Part shown: in pieces, positions 49,700 through 58,407 of the stretch
How positions within the stretch are numbered: the stretch's first letter is position 1
Layout of the letters: each line of letters opens with the position of its first letter
NCBI GenBank assembly: GCA_027061785.1
Contig: JAMOVA010000002.1
Coordinates: 1 to 64,000, forward strand
Direction: 5' to 3'
From: Thermoproteota archaeon
GTDB taxonomy: Archaea > Korarchaeota > Korarchaeia > Korarchaeales > Korarchaeaceae
DNA length: 64,000 nt
Position numbers and translations under genes: made by a program
Notes under the pieces: model-generated
The model's input: the letters and a program-made list of their open reading frames with translations, nothing else
Told to the model about the DNA's origin: nothing
Database searches by the model: none

Positions 49700-51103
49700 C
49701 TATCCTATGAACTTCTTCAGTCTCGGGTACATCTCCAAGGCGCGCTCGCGCATCAGCGTCTCGTAGAAGCCAGCCACTATCGTAACTGCCAGCAGTATTC
49801 CGCTGCCAGTTCCTAGAGCTCCCGTGAAGTTAGCAAGAGCCGCCAAGAGACCCACTATGAACCCACCGAGGTAGGTGACCGCTTCTATGTACTTCTCTAT
49901 CGTCTTGGCCACCACCTTTATCGATGCCCTCCTGCCAGGAACGACTATTCCCTGCTTGACGAGCTGCTCGCTGACCGATCTGGGATCCATTCCCGCAGTC
50001 ATCACCCATATCTTAGCGAATACGACGCTGGCCCCTACCAAGACCACTAGATACACCAGCGCCCTGATCGGGTCCTGGACGAGCACCTCGGGACCGTGTG
50101 GGGTCGCTAGATAATAAGCCAATCCGGAGACGGGTACCATGGTACCCGTTATCGGATCCGCTTCGTAGCGGCCTAGGATGTCCACAAGATATTTCAGCCA
50201 GCCACTGGGATTGGCACCGACCCTTGCCCAGACTATCTTGGACATTATGCTTATGTCTCCCAGCAGCGCCGCGGCGAATATTATCGGGACGTTACTCACG
50301 TACAGGAGTCTTATCGGGTATTTAGTTCTGTAACCTCCGTAGAGTGTGTGCGCTATTGATATGTTGACTTTCACATCGTACGTCCAAACGACAGCCAAGA
50401 ACACGACGAACGTTGCGATCAATCCCAAGAGATCCGGAAGGGCACCCCTGTAGATGGCACCGGCACCCTCAGTGAGGAGAGCCGGTATGACACCGACGAA
50501 CCTGCCACTTCTCTTCTCGATAGCTGGGGACAAGGTTCCCCACATCACCCTCTGAGCCACTCCAGCGAGAATGAACAGACTTATACCGCTGCCTATCCCC
50601 CACTTGCTGACTAGGTCGTCCAGCATCATCAGTAGGAAGCTCCCCAGTGAGAGCTGAGCTATGGCCATCAGGGCTTGCTCAGTGGTGAGGGCGCCGAACC
50701 TCCCTCCCAAGGTGTAAGCTGAGACCTCGAAGAAGATGAAGAATATTGCCGCAACCCTCTGTGCCTCTTGGAAGAACTTCCTGTCCTCCGGATCTGTCAA
50801 ATCCAGCTGAACTATCTTACTACCCACGAGCAGCTCCAAGACTATTCCAGCAGTCACTACCGGTCCTATGCCCAGTTCCACTATGCTCCCCTGGGCTCCT
50901 GCGAATATCACCCTCAGTTCTGCTAGGAAATCCAATCCCCCTCTAGGAACGCCGTAGAGGGGGACCTCCGTCAGGAAGAAGTATATGAAAAGGGTAATGG
51001 CCGTCCAGATGAGCTTCTCCTTGAGGGAGGGGGTTCTTTTCGGCTTCTCTACCTCAGGTATGCCCTTGTTAATCTTGGCGATTATCTCCCTCACAATACT
51101 CAT
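49700..51103 (-). CDS. secY: Protein translocase subunit SecY
   Basis: A 467-residue ten-helix translocon pore. It shows the N-terminal SLKEKLIWTAITLFIYFFLTEVPLYGVP, plug/TM2 region (GAQGSIVELGIGPVVTAGIVLELLVGSK in parts), YRTKYPIRLLYVSNVPIIFAAAL and the late VVPGRRASIKVVAKTIEKYI loop that contacts the ribosome. Length matches the family (about 460). It lies after uL15, the universal order. The adenylate kinase gene that usually follows secY in archaea is absent. Confidence 0.97.
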   Translation of the reverse strand: MSIVREIIAKINKGIPEVEKPKRTPSLKEKLIWTAITLFIYFFLTEVPLYGVPRGGLDFLAELRVIFAGAQGSIVELGIGPVVTAGIVLELLVGSKIVQLDLTDPEDRKFFQEAQRVAAIFFIFFEVSAYTLGGRFGALTTEQALMAIAQLSLGSFLLMMLDDLVSKWGIGSGISLFILAGVAQRVMWGTLSPAIEKRSGRFVGVIPALLTEGAGAIYRGALPDLLGLIATFVVFLAVVWTYDVKVNISIAHTLYGGYRTKYPIRLLYVSNVPIIFAAALLGDISIMSKIVWARVGANPSGWLKYLVDILGRYEADPITGTMVPVSGLAYYLATPHGPEVLVQDPIRALVYLVVLVGASVVFAKIWVMTAGMDPRSVSEQLVKQGIVVPGRRASIKVVAKTIEKYIEAVTYLGGFIVGLLAALANFTGALGTGSGILLAVTIVAGFYETLMRERALEMYPRLKKFIG

Positions 51104-51113
51104 TTTTACCCCC

Positions 51114-51581
51114 TCACTCCGATTCCGATTCGGTTATTACGGCGCCTCCTGCCTCCTCTAGCTTCCTTACGGCCATTTCGGTAGCGAGCTCTACCTTGAC
51201 CAGTAGAGGCTTGGTGACGCTGCCCCTTCCCAAGAGCTTATCGTAGCCAGCTTCAGACAGATCTATCTCCACGCCCTTCTCAGTCTCCCTAGCGTATCCT
51301 AGGGCCATCAGGTCCGGGAGCATCCTCTCCAGCTCCCCAACATTTACAGTCCTCACCTCCCTGACCACGGCTCTCGGTCTCTTGAATCCCCTCCTGCCTC
51401 TACCGAAGTAGTCTGGCTCGTACGCTGTTATCCAAGTCCAGAGGTGCTTCTTCACTCCCGCCTTTCCGAATCCACCCTGTCTTCCGCTTCTCCTGTGCTG
51501 CCTCTGCTGCCCGTATCCGTGGAGTCTGTGTCCTCTCAGCTTCCTACTCTTCTTCCTCCTCCTAGGTATGGTCCGCATCAT
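51114..51581 (-). CDS. rpl15: Ribosomal protein uL15
   Basis: A 155-residue large-subunit protein, with the very basic N-terminus RTIPRRRKKSRKLRGHRLHG (GYGQQRQHRRSGRQGG follows), AYEPDYFGRGRRGFKRP and a late KPLLVKVELATEMAVRKLEEAGG segment. ATG-ATG start; it overlaps the end of uL30 by 4 bases. Confidence 0.96.
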   Translation of the reverse strand: MMRTIPRRRKKSRKLRGHRLHGYGQQRQHRRSGRQGGFGKAGVKKHLWTWITAYEPDYFGRGRRGFKRPRAVVREVRTVNVGELERMLPDLMALGYARETEKGVEIDLSEAGYDKLLGRGSVTKPLLVKVELATEMAVRKLEEAGGAVITESESE

Positions 51582-52048
51582 ATCATCCTCCTCAAGAGCC
51601 TATTTATCTCCTTCCCCCTGTATCCCAACTCTCCTCCGTCGTTCCACGCCCTCTTCGTCGTCTTCTTGAACCCTCCCTTCGGGGGATGAAGCCTGAAGTA
51701 GGGTTTCAGCCACTGCAACTTATGGAGCTTCACTTCTCCCTTCATCACGGCGTCAACCAGCTCTTCTACACTTGAGAATCCAGTCTCCTCCTTGTGCTCC
51801 TCCAACCACTCGTCAGTCAGCCTGCCTCCAGTGGTAAGCTCCCCTCTAGCCTTGAGCAGCTGTATCAGGGTCTCCCTGTCGATCTCTCCGTAAGTGGTGT
51901 AGTCCTTCACCTTGTGTAGCATTCCCTTGTACGAAGGAGTTAGAGGTATCACGGTAGCCCAGAACTTCCTCCTTATATGAAGCATGTCTAGGGTGTGCCG
52001 GATGTCCGGTTTAATGTCAACTCTACCCCTTATCCTCACAATGGCCAT
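51578..52048 (-). CDS. rpl30: Ribosomal protein uL30
   Basis: A 156-residue archaeal/eukaryotic-type L30 (L7 in yeast). MAIVRIRGRVDIKPDIRHTL begins the L30 fold, followed by MLHIRRKFWATVIPLTPSYKGM and the C-terminal FRLHPPKGGFKKTTKRAW. ATG 52048 gives the family N-terminus; eight extra residues to 52072 are unlikely. Confidence 0.95.
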   Translation of the reverse strand: MAIVRIRGRVDIKPDIRHTLDMLHIRRKFWATVIPLTPSYKGMLHKVKDYTTYGEIDRETLIQLLKARGELTTGGRLTDEWLEEHKEETGFSSVEELVDAVMKGEVKLHKLQWLKPYFRLHPPKGGFKKTTKRAWNDGGELGYRGKEINRLLRRMI

Positions 52049-52167
52049 CAGCGGGACCTCTTCCAATCCCAATCACCTCTCAGGGCGCACCCGACATCGT
52101 GCGCTCTCGCGCCTAACGGGCGCGCGCCTCTCCACCTGACTGGAACGAGGGAATAAAAAGCTTTAGA

Positions 52168-52812
52168 TCAGACCCTCCAGTCCTGCGGAAGGGTCATCAA
52201 AAGGAGCTTCCATAGCGCATCGTGTATCGCGAAGGCGTAGTTCATTCTATTCTTTGTCTGGCCTTTAGAGAATACCCTGACATCCTGCAGGCCGCCTAGC
52301 CCCAGTATCACCTTCGCAGTCTCGTTACCCACTATACCGAGCTTCCTAGGAGCAGGCATCAGGGTGACCCTCACTGAGCCTGAGGATCCGGTTACGGTAG
52401 CAGGGATTGAGTGAGGCCTGCCGCAGCCGCACTCCCAAGATCCGCAGCCCTTTCTCACCTTTACTATGTTCAGCTTGGCGTTCCTTATGGCATCGGCCAG
52501 GGCTATCCTGAACTCCCTCCCCTTACCCTTTCCGACACCCACATAGCTCATCCCATCGCCGACGGCAGCAACAATCCTGAGCTGGGTCAGCTCCCCTGCG
52601 TCGGTCTGCCTCTGGACCCTTCTGACCTCAATGATTTCCTCCTTGAGGCCAGGAACCAAGATGTCAACTATCTCTGGCTCTTGAATGGGTATGCCCCTCC
52701 TCAGTATTTCGTCTATGCTCTTGATCCTGCCTTCAGCGACTAGCTTACCCACCCTAGTTCTGGGGGTCCAAGTCCTCTCCAACTCGCTCTGAGCCTCTCC
52801 CTCGGCTGACAT
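52168..52812 (-). CDS. rps5: Ribosomal protein uS5
   Basis: A 214-residue small-subunit protein. It has KEEIIEVRRVQRQTDAGELTQ, VAAVGDGMSYVGVGKGKG and GSWECGCGRPHSIPATVTG typical of archaeal S5, and ends in a conserved WKLLLMTL. ATG 52812 after GGGGGTTGAGGAAA is preferred over TTG 52821. About 120 bases separate its stop from the uL30 start, an unusually long gap in this operon, with a TATA-like TTTTTATTCC inside. Confidence 0.96.
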   Translation of the reverse strand: MSAEGEAQSELERTWTPRTRVGKLVAEGRIKSIDEILRRGIPIQEPEIVDILVPGLKEEIIEVRRVQRQTDAGELTQLRIVAAVGDGMSYVGVGKGKGREFRIALADAIRNAKLNIVKVRKGCGSWECGCGRPHSIPATVTGSSGSVRVTLMPAPRKLGIVGNETAKVILGLGGLQDVRVFSKGQTKNRMNYAFAIHDALWKLLLMTLPQDWRV

Positions 52813-52843
52813 TTTCCTCAACCCCCATTAGCTCCCTGCTTAT

Positions 52844-53446
52844 TTAACTATTGCCTCCCAAGGGCTCGCGTTCCAGCTGGGACAGCACTTTCTCGAAAGC
52901 CTCGGGCATGGACTCAGGACTGGCCTCCCTAGCCAGGTAAAGGGCGAACTGTCTCTTATAGAACTCCTCGTTCTCCTCCTTGAGAGATGAAGCCCAAGAG
53001 GCTATGTGCTCTCCTCTTATCCTTTCCTCCTCGGGTAGGATCTCGGGTGAGTGGGGTATCTCTATACCCGCGTCGAGTGCGCCCTTGAGGGCGGCGTAGA
53101 GCCTAGAACCCTTAGTGGATGGGAACCTCCCTATATCCAAGATCGCCTTCTCGACCCCCGCCTTCTTAGCCCTTAGAGCTGCAAGATACCCGGTGAGATA
53201 GGCTGCGGGTGTGTTCTTCCCCCCGTACGGCCATCCGTATCTCGACAGCTCCTTAGAGAACGCGTAGGCTATTACCTCGTCCCCTTCAGGCCTGAACCTG
53301 ACGAACTGCACTACTATGTATCTGTTAGTCCTCCTGACCACCATCCTGGGGAGCCCGCTCTTCAGCAGAGCCAGCCTCTTCTTGTAGTCGGTCTTGCCCT
53401 CTCTTCTCCGTCTGAACCTGACTTTGTACCTAGCCGACCTAGCCAA
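52844..53446 (-). CDS. rpl18: Ribosomal protein uL18
   Basis: A 200-residue large-subunit protein binding 5S rRNA. It has [57 protein letters not shown] and the [13 protein letters not shown] segment of archaeal L18. TTG start preceded by GGAGGTGAAGGGGG; it overlaps the end of eL19. Confidence 0.96.
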   Translation of the reverse strand: MARSARYKVRFRRRREGKTDYKKRLALLKSGLPRMVVRRTNRYIVVQFVRFRPEGDEVIAYAFSKELSRYGWPYGGKNTPAAYLTGYLAALRAKKAGVEKAILDIGRFPSTKGSRLYAALKGALDAGIEIPHSPEILPEEERIRGEHIASWASSLKEENEEFYKRQFALYLAREASPESMPEAFEKVLSQLEREPLGGNS

Positions 53447-53864
53447 CCCCCTTCACCTCCCTCATGACGTGGGACCTGAGGTGGGCGACGCTTTCGAACC
53501 TGGAAAGCTTCCTGTAGAGATCCCTGTACATCTTGGCGTCTATTATCCCCCTCTCTTTCATCGATTTGAGCTCCCTCCTTAGGGCTCTTATCTTGTTTAT
53601 CCATCTCCTCTTCCTTGGAAGCCGTGAGTACTTGCCGCCCTTCCTCCTGCCGGGACCCCTGCGCTTCGGCCTCGCCCTAGCCCTAGCTCGACTCACTCCC
53701 TTCTTGGGCAGTATCTCTATGGCCCCGGACCTTATCAGCCTCCTTATATCGCTCCTAGTTATCGCTTCCTGAATGAGCTCTATCTTCTCAGGGTTTATCT
53801 TTACCCTATCTAAGCCAACACCAGCCACCTTGGCAGCTAGTCTCTTTTGGTAATCCAGTTTCAC
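53439..53864 (-). CDS. rpl19e: Ribosomal protein eL19
   Basis: A 141-residue large-subunit protein of two long basic helices. It has [45 protein letters not shown] and the Arg-rich [19 protein letters not shown] region. GTG 53864 follows GAGGTGATGTAA. Length is typical of archaeal eL19 (about 145-150). Confidence 0.96.
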   Translation of the reverse strand: MKLDYQKRLAAKVAGVGLDRVKINPEKIELIQEAITRSDIRRLIRSGAIEILPKKGVSRARARARPKRRGPGRRKGGKYSRLPRKRRWINKIRALRRELKSMKERGIIDAKMYRDLYRKLSRFESVAHLRSHVMREVKGVG

Positions 53865-53877
53865 TTACATCACCTCT

Positions 53878-54264
53878 CTAGTTAGCTAGGATAAGTCCCA
53901 GCCTCTGCGCCTCCTCCCTTATGGCGGCCCTCTTCCTCTTCCCCACATTGCCCGCTATGTAGATTATGATCTCGTTCCCATACTCCTCAGCCACGCTCCT
54001 CAGCTCCTTCACATTATGCACTATCACGGGCTTCCTGCCCGAGGGGTGGAGGCCCCTGATCTCATCGGGGTTCTTGTATCCGATCACCGGTTGCTTAGGC
54101 CTGCTCTTCAGCTTCAGCCTCTGCTTGTTGTCTATCCCTCTAGGTTTCCTCCAGCTCTTGACAGCACCCAACTTCCAGTATCTGGCTAGGTTCAGGAACC
54201 TAGGTTTTTTCTTCTTCAACCTCTGCAGGAGCACCCTATTTTCTTCCACTCTCGACTCGGTCAT
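53878..54264 (-). CDS. rpl32e: Ribosomal protein eL32
   Basis: A 128-residue large-subunit protein. It has KKKPRFLNLARYWKLGAVKS, WRKPRGIDNKQRLKLKSRP, GYKNPDEIRGLHPSGRKP, and the closing REEAQRLGLIL. The start is ATG 54264, just after the uL6 stop, with GGTGAAGTGA upstream; GTG 54270 is the alternative. Confidence 0.95.
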   Translation of the reverse strand: MTESRVEENRVLLQRLKKKKPRFLNLARYWKLGAVKSWRKPRGIDNKQRLKLKSRPKQPVIGYKNPDEIRGLHPSGRKPVIVHNVKELRSVAEEYGNEIIIYIAGNVGKRKRAAIREEAQRLGLILAN

Positions 54265-54266
54265 TT

Positions 54267-54818
54267 TCACTTCACCACGTAAATACCGTCCATAAACACT
54301 CTCGGATCCTTATCCTTTATTCTGGTGGCCTGCCTAATGTTGGCCGCCGTCTGTCCGACATCCTCCTTGGATATGCCCTCAATATATATCCTGTCCCCTT
54401 CGACCCTCACCTTAGTATCCCCGACGATCTTAGCGTATCTGGGAGCCTTCTCCCCGAGGAAGTTGTTTATCACGACGAGCTTCCTCTTCTCATCTATCTC
54501 GACCTTCATCGGGAAGTGAGCATACACTATTATCATCTCCTTGGAGAAGCCCTCGGTGACACCCTTCATCATGTTCTTGATGTGAGCCGCCACCGTCCCC
54601 AAGTAAGCGTAATGGAACTTCCTCTTACCGTAAACTCTCACCTTGACCTTATCTCCCTCTTTAACTACCTCCACCAGTTCCTCATGGAATTTCTTCTCGA
54701 GTCTACCCTTGGGGCCCTTGACCACGACCCTGGCCCCATCCACCTCTACATCGACGCCCTCGATTATGGGGACCTCAATCTCCTGAGCTTGAGTGATCAC
54801 TTTGGGGAACCTACCCAT
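54267..54818 (-). CDS. rpl6: Ribosomal protein uL6
   Basis: A 183-residue large-subunit protein near the GTPase centre. Two L6 repeats are visible: VPIIEGVDVEVDGARVVVKGPKG and the second with VEIDEKRKLVVINNFLGEK. It has the family's late GQTAANIRQATRIKDKDPRVF-type segment. ATG follows GGTGATGGGAG. Confidence 0.96.
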   Translation of the reverse strand: MGRFPKVITQAQEIEVPIIEGVDVEVDGARVVVKGPKGRLEKKFHEELVEVVKEGDKVKVRVYGKRKFHYAYLGTVAAHIKNMMKGVTEGFSKEMIIVYAHFPMKVEIDEKRKLVVINNFLGEKAPRYAKIVGDTKVRVEGDRIYIEGISKEDVGQTAANIRQATRIKDKDPRVFMDGIYVVK

Positions 54819-54835
54819 CTCCCATCACCCCTGTA

Positions 54836-55228
54836 TCAGTAGCAGTACGCGAGGAGGACTCCCCCGATTCCCCTCTTCTTTGCCTCTCTATGGCTCATGA
54901 TTCCCTGATTGGTGGAGACTATTATGACTCCCACGTTCTCTGCCGGCAAGTACATCTTCTCCCAGTACAGGAACTCGTCCTTCTTCACCGAGAACCTCGG
55001 CTTTATAACACCCGCCTTGTTTATCCTCCCCCTCAACCTGACCCTGTACTTCCCTGCCCTTCCATCGTCTATGTACTCGAACTCCTCCACGTAACCTTCC
55101 TCTTGGAGTATCCTGAGCACCTTCCCTATGAGCTTAGAGGCTATGTTTATGATGGTCTCCCTCTTTCCGACCCTAGAGGCGTTGGTCAGGGTGCTCATAG
55201 CGTCGGCCAATGGGTCTAGCCTCGTCAT
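54836..55228 (-). CDS. rps8: Ribosomal protein uS8
   Basis: A 130-residue small-subunit protein. It has [40 protein letters not shown] and the C-terminal [19 protein letters not shown] with LLAYCY, matching archaeal S8. ATG follows GAGGTGATCGCTG. Confidence 0.96.
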   Translation of the reverse strand: MTRLDPLADAMSTLTNASRVGKRETIINIASKLIGKVLRILQEEGYVEEFEYIDDGRAGKYRVRLRGRINKAGVIKPRFSVKKDEFLYWEKMYLPAENVGVIIVSTNQGIMSHREAKKRGIGGVLLAYCY

Positions 55229-55239
55229 CAGCGATCACC

Positions 55240-55404
55240 TCACTCGTACTTCTTCCATCCCATGAGGGGAGCCACTTCCAAGAAGCACTGCCTGCATAGG
55301 TAGAGGCCGTACTTCCGGATTATGCCTCTCCCAACCCTTCCGCATCTCCTGCATACGTAAGCGCCCTTGCCCTTCGTCCTCACCTTTCTTCTCGGCTTCG
55401 CCAT
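55240..55404 (-). CDS. rps14: Ribosomal protein uS14 (zinc-binding form)
   Basis: A 54-residue small-subunit protein between uL5 and uS8. The translation starts [14 protein letters not shown] and continues with CRRCGR and, 17 residues on, CRQCFLE, giving the C-x2-C ... C-x2-C zinc ribbon of archaeal S14, ending GWKKYE. Start ATG 55404 follows GAGGGGGTAAA; the stop is TGA at 55240-55242. Operon position matches the universal uL5-uS14-uS8 order. Confidence 0.96.
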   Translation of the reverse strand: MAKPRRKVRTKGKGAYVCRRCGRVGRGIIRKYGLYLCRQCFLEVAPLMGWKKYE

Positions 55405-55418
55405 TTTACCCCCTCACC

Positions 55419-55979
55419 TCACTCGCTATCGGACACCACCTTCAGCCTTAAGTACTTTTCCGCGAAGACCATGGATTCCTCCTTGGTCAGCCTGTGCCTC
55501 CTAGGTATCCTTGCGCGCTTTATCCTCCTCTTAGCGACCCTGTAGCCGGCCCTCCCCATGGTCACGATGACATCCATGCCGAAGATTCCTATATCGGCCT
55601 TGTACCTGACCCCAGGGATCTCTATGTGCTCCTTTATGCCGAACGCGAAGTTACCGAACTCGTCGAAGGCGCTGGCCTTGATCCTCCTATCTACTGCATC
55701 AGCTACTCTGTCCAGCAATTCCAGCGCCTTCTTACCCCTGACAGTGACCGTAACGGCTATGGGCTCCCTCTTCCTTATTCCAAACTCTCTAATGGTCCTT
55801 TTAGCCCTCCTCTGGACGGGTTTCTGTCCGGTGAGTTCTTCGAGCACTTTACCGGCCCTCAGGAGGACCTCCCCGCTCCTGCCGACGGCTATGTTCAGGG
55901 TCACTGCCATGACCCTAGGCATGAGCATGGGGTTGCTCTTCCACCTCTCCTCTATAGCATCTGCCAGCTCAACGGTCAT
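55419..55979 (-). CDS. rpl5: Ribosomal protein uL5
   Basis: A 186-residue large-subunit protein that binds 5S rRNA and P-site tRNA. It has NPMLMPRVMAVTLNIAVG, LTGQKPVQRRAKRTIREFGIR (in parts), FGNFAFGIKEHIEIPGVRY and GMDVIVTMGRAGYRVAKRR. ATG is preceded by GAGGTGATCCC, a perfect Shine-Dalgarno match. Confidence 0.96.
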   Translation of the reverse strand: MTVELADAIEERWKSNPMLMPRVMAVTLNIAVGRSGEVLLRAGKVLEELTGQKPVQRRAKRTIREFGIRKREPIAVTVTVRGKKALELLDRVADAVDRRIKASAFDEFGNFAFGIKEHIEIPGVRYKADIGIFGMDVIVTMGRAGYRVAKRRIKRARIPRRHRLTKEESMVFAEKYLRLKVVSDSE

Positions 55980-55983
55980 GGGA

Positions 55984-56706
55984 TCACCTCACCTTTATCG
56001 CGGGCTTCTCCCTCCCGACGACCAGCACGTTCTCCGCGGTTCCCCTGTATATCAGGTTGGGATCCTCCAAGTCCTGCAACTCGATGAACTCCGCCATCTC
56101 CCTTATGGTGCCTATGTGACCCGCCATCCTTCCCCTGATCATGGCGGCAGCAGCACCGACTTCGAGTGGGAAGATCTGCTTGATCTCCTGAGATGGTACC
56201 TCTATCAGCAGGGAGTAGCCGACCTTGATGGACTTGGCCATGTCCGAATCGGGCTCCAGCAGGAAGTTCCTCCCGTCGTGGGTGGTCAGCTGTATCTTCC
56301 CTCCCCTCGCGGTCCTCTTACCCATCACCTTGACGATCTTGAGGTTGGACTCCGCCTCAGGTATCTCCACAAGCTTCAGGAACTTGAAGGGATCGGGGAC
56401 TATCCTGTAGTGCTTACCCAGGTCTGGTATTGAGAGTACGTCCATCAGACCTACTTGGTACTTGTAGTCGTACCTAGGCTTGCCGTCCACCCAGATCTTC
56501 TTCATGAAGATGATCCTCTTGGCCTCCCTAGCCGTGGTGGCCAGCTCCAAGATGTCCCTGACCACTACGAGCAAGGGGAACCCCTGATCCATGGGGTGGG
56601 GGCCTGGCCTCGGTTTCACCACCCAGACCTTCTCTCTCTTAGCTATAGGCCAGTAGCCAGGAGCTGCAAGCCTCTTTAAATGTCTACTTCCTCCCATCTT
56701 CCCCAT
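55984..56706 (-). CDS. rps4e: Ribosomal protein eS4
   Basis: A 240-residue small-subunit protein. It has the S4e N-terminus GGSRHLKRLAAPGYWPIAKR, an S4 RNA-binding region (FMKKIWVDGKPRYDYKYQVG), PDPFKFLKLVEIPE and a C-terminal KOW domain (IGTIREMAEF). ATG 56706 follows GGAGATGAGTGATT; GTG 56712 overlaps the uL24 stop. Confidence 0.95.
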   Translation of the reverse strand: MGKMGGSRHLKRLAAPGYWPIAKREKVWVVKPRPGPHPMDQGFPLLVVVRDILELATTAREAKRIIFMKKIWVDGKPRYDYKYQVGLMDVLSIPDLGKHYRIVPDPFKFLKLVEIPEAESNLKIVKVMGKRTARGGKIQLTTHDGRNFLLEPDSDMAKSIKVGYSLLIEVPSQEIKQIFPLEVGAAAAMIRGRMAGHIGTIREMAEFIELQDLEDPNLIYRGTAENVLVVGREKPAIKVR

Positions 56707-56708
56707 AA

Positions 56709-57299
56709 TCACTCATCTCCCTCTTCTTCAGGTTCAGGTTTCATAGTTGGTGCACTCTGGCTCTCCTGGATATCCTCCTCAGCTTCGGCTTCCTTTTCTA
56801 TCTCTGCCATCTCCTCTTTCCCTACCTCTTCGGCTCCGGTTCCCTCCTGAGCCTCCTCTCCCAGCTCTTCTTTCTCTTCAGCTTCTTCCTCTTCCTCGAT
56901 TATCTCCTCTATCTCTTCCTCGGTCACGCCTTTCCTCTCAAGTATCTTCTTCCTAGCATCGTCCTTAAGGTCCAGTTTGGTGATTATCACCTTAGAGGGA
57001 TGTATGGGGATTGGTATCTCTGTCCCGTCCGTCTTCTTCCTTATTAGTCCTTTGATCGCTATTCTGTATCCCTCTCTATCCACGGAGATGACCTCTCCTT
57101 CCGTTCCCTTGTAATCTCCCCGGACTATCTTGACCCTGTCGCCTTTCCTTACTGGCATTGACCTAACCCCGTACTTCTCCCTCAATTCTTGAGATAGGTG
57201 AGCGGATATCATCTTGCCCCTATGGTGGAGGGGCGCGTTGTACAGATATTTCCTCTGCTTGCCCGGCTTATGAGACACGGTCCTTTGCAATCTCATCAC
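56709..57299 (-). CDS. rpl24: Ribosomal protein uL24 with a long acidic C-terminal tail
   Basis: A 196-residue protein. Residues 1-120 are archaeal uL24: [20 protein letters not shown], the KOW motif [23 protein letters not shown], and [13 protein letters not shown]. Residues from about 124 to the end are almost all Glu, Ala, Lys and Gly ([20 protein letters not shown] and on), a tail of about 70 residues missing in most L24 proteins. It could regulate assembly or bind a basic partner. Start ATG 57299 or the next ATG 57296. Confidence 0.94.
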   Translation of the reverse strand: MMRLQRTVSHKPGKQRKYLYNAPLHHRGKMISAHLSQELREKYGVRSMPVRKGDRVKIVRGDYKGTEGEVISVDREGYRIAIKGLIRKKTDGTEIPIPIHPSKVIITKLDLKDDARKKILERKGVTEEEIEEIIEEEEEAEEKEELGEEAQEGTGAEEVGKEEMAEIEKEAEAEEDIQESQSAPTMKPEPEEEGDE

Positions 57300-57300
57300 C

Positions 57301-57726
57301 TCACACTACTTGAGCAGAGACAGCTCCCAGAGCAGGCCATCTCTCGATGGCCTCCTTAGCTATGGGACCCCTGAACTCCGAACCCTTTGGAGTGCCGTCA
57401 TCATTGACTAGTACAGCCGCGTTGTCCTCGAAGACGACCCATTGACCGTTCTTCCTCCTGTACGGTTTCCTCTGCCTCACTATTATTGCCTTCATTGGCT
57501 TGTGCATCAGGTCGTACTTACCCCTCTTCACGACCACGGTCACCATATCGCCAACGCTAGCTGAGGGTATCCTTCCCTTCCGTCCCTTGTAGCCGTGAAC
57601 ACCGATAATCATGAGTACCTTCGCTCCAGTATTGTCTGCACACTTCAGCTTAGCCATCACAGGGAGTCCACGCGAGATCTTCGGTTTTACTCCCTCTACC
57701 TTCTTCCTCCTCGCTACCCTCGACAT
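57301..57726 (-). CDS. rpl14: Ribosomal protein uL14
   Basis: A 141-residue large-subunit protein and the first gene of the long minus-strand operon. It has [66 protein letters not shown] and the final LGAVSAQVV. In most archaea uS17, Rpp29, uL29 and uS3 precede it; here the operon starts at uL14 with its own upstream AT-rich box (57757-57770 on the minus strand). Confidence 0.97.
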   Translation of the reverse strand: MSRVARRKKVEGVKPKISRGLPVMAKLKCADNTGAKVLMIIGVHGYKGRKGRIPSASVGDMVTVVVKRGKYDLMHKPMKAIIVRQRKPYRRKNGQWVVFEDNAAVLVNDDGTPKGSEFRGPIAKEAIERWPALGAVSAQVV

Positions 57727-57756
57727 AGATCATCCTCAACACCAACGGTGGCCACC

Positions 57757-57770
57757 GATATAAAAAAGGT
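57757..57770 (-). promoter_or_regulatory. TATA-like box for the uL14 operon
   Basis: Read on the minus strand this is TTTTTTTATATCG-like sequence, placing a start near 57738, about 12 bases before ATG 57726 and covering the GAGGATGAT ribosome site. The same AT tract reads GATATAAAAAAGG on the plus strand, so it could also start transcription rightwards into the structured element. Confidence 0.5.
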
Positions 57771-57787
57771 GATGGGAATCTCCCTGA

Positions 57788-57893
57788 GATAGGAGAGGAT
57801 CGGGGCGCCTTAAGGCCCTACCTCGCGCGGCTGGGATCCTCACTCTCCCGCTGCTGAGGTGGGTGCTGGGCCTGTTTCGGAAAATTTTTGTTC
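57788..57893. ncRNA. Possible structured RNA in the spacer upstream of uL14
   Basis: A GC-rich segment with nested complementarity: AGGCCC at about 57811 pairs with GGGCCT at about 57868, TACCTC with GAGGTGG, and an inner GGGA/TCCC stem, bounded by a T run on the plus strand. No ACA box or clear C/D boxes are evident. It may be a small RNA or a leader element of the ribosomal operon. Strand and ends are uncertain. Confidence 0.3.
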
Positions 57894-57904
57894 ACTAATT
57901 CGAA

Positions 57905-58330
57905 TCAGCGCGTCCCGCATCTCCTGAGGAGATCCTCCACTCTACTCAAGTACCTAGCGAGTTTGACGGCCTTCTCTGATACCGTAATTATCTTGCCCCT
58001 CTGAAGTACCGCGTGTTCCACGGTCAACTCCCTGCCGGATATCTTGACGGCCTCCTCCACTGAGTGATGCAAGTGGAGGCAGTGAGGGCTGCCGTCAACG
58101 GTCAGGATGCTTATCTTTCTAACATCCACCCTGGCAAGTATGGAGGCCACCTTCAAGGCTATCAGGTTTATGTGATCCTTCTCCGGACATGCAGAGAGGC
58201 ACAGTCCCCCACAGAATTCCCTGACGATGTCAGGCCATTCGACAGCTATGCAGGAGCCTATTATCTTGATCTCCCCCTCCCTCTTGATGAGATGAGATCC
58301 GGAATTGGTGGACAGAAGGTCTAGAATCAA
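57905..58330 (-). CDS. Cys/His-rich protein of unknown function
   Basis: A 141-residue protein that I do not recognise. It holds a C-x3-C-x3-C motif (FCGGLCLSACP, Cys40, 44, 48) plus Cys27, a HCLHLHH cluster (residues 83-89), and Cys137, so a metal or Fe-S site is likely. The core alternates strands and helices (IKIIGSCIAVEW, KISILTVDGSPHC). No membrane segments or signal peptide. It is divergent from the TauE/SafE transporter. The start at TTG 58330 is tentative. Confidence 0.6.
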   Translation of the reverse strand: MILDLLSTNSGSHLIKREGEIKIIGSCIAVEWPDIVREFCGGLCLSACPEKDHINLIALKVASILARVDVRKISILTVDGSPHCLHLHHSVEEAVKISGRELTVEHAVLQRGKIITVSEKAVKLARYLSRVEDLLRRCGTR

Positions 58331-58407
58331 GGCCTACCCCGATCTGTGTGAAATATCCAAAGTTATTAAGAATCAGGTGGTCGGCCGAAGTGTAAAGGTG
58401 GTCTCAA

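Noticed and set aside
52082-52167. Possible small RNA in the uL30-uS5 gap
   Set aside because: Inverted GCGC-rich pieces are present, but they are short and do not form a known guide-RNA pattern; probably a leader with a TATA-like box.
53362-53604. Extra minus-strand ORF between eL19 and uL18
   Set aside because: It is a different frame of the eL19 gene; both neighbours are complete ribosomal proteins.
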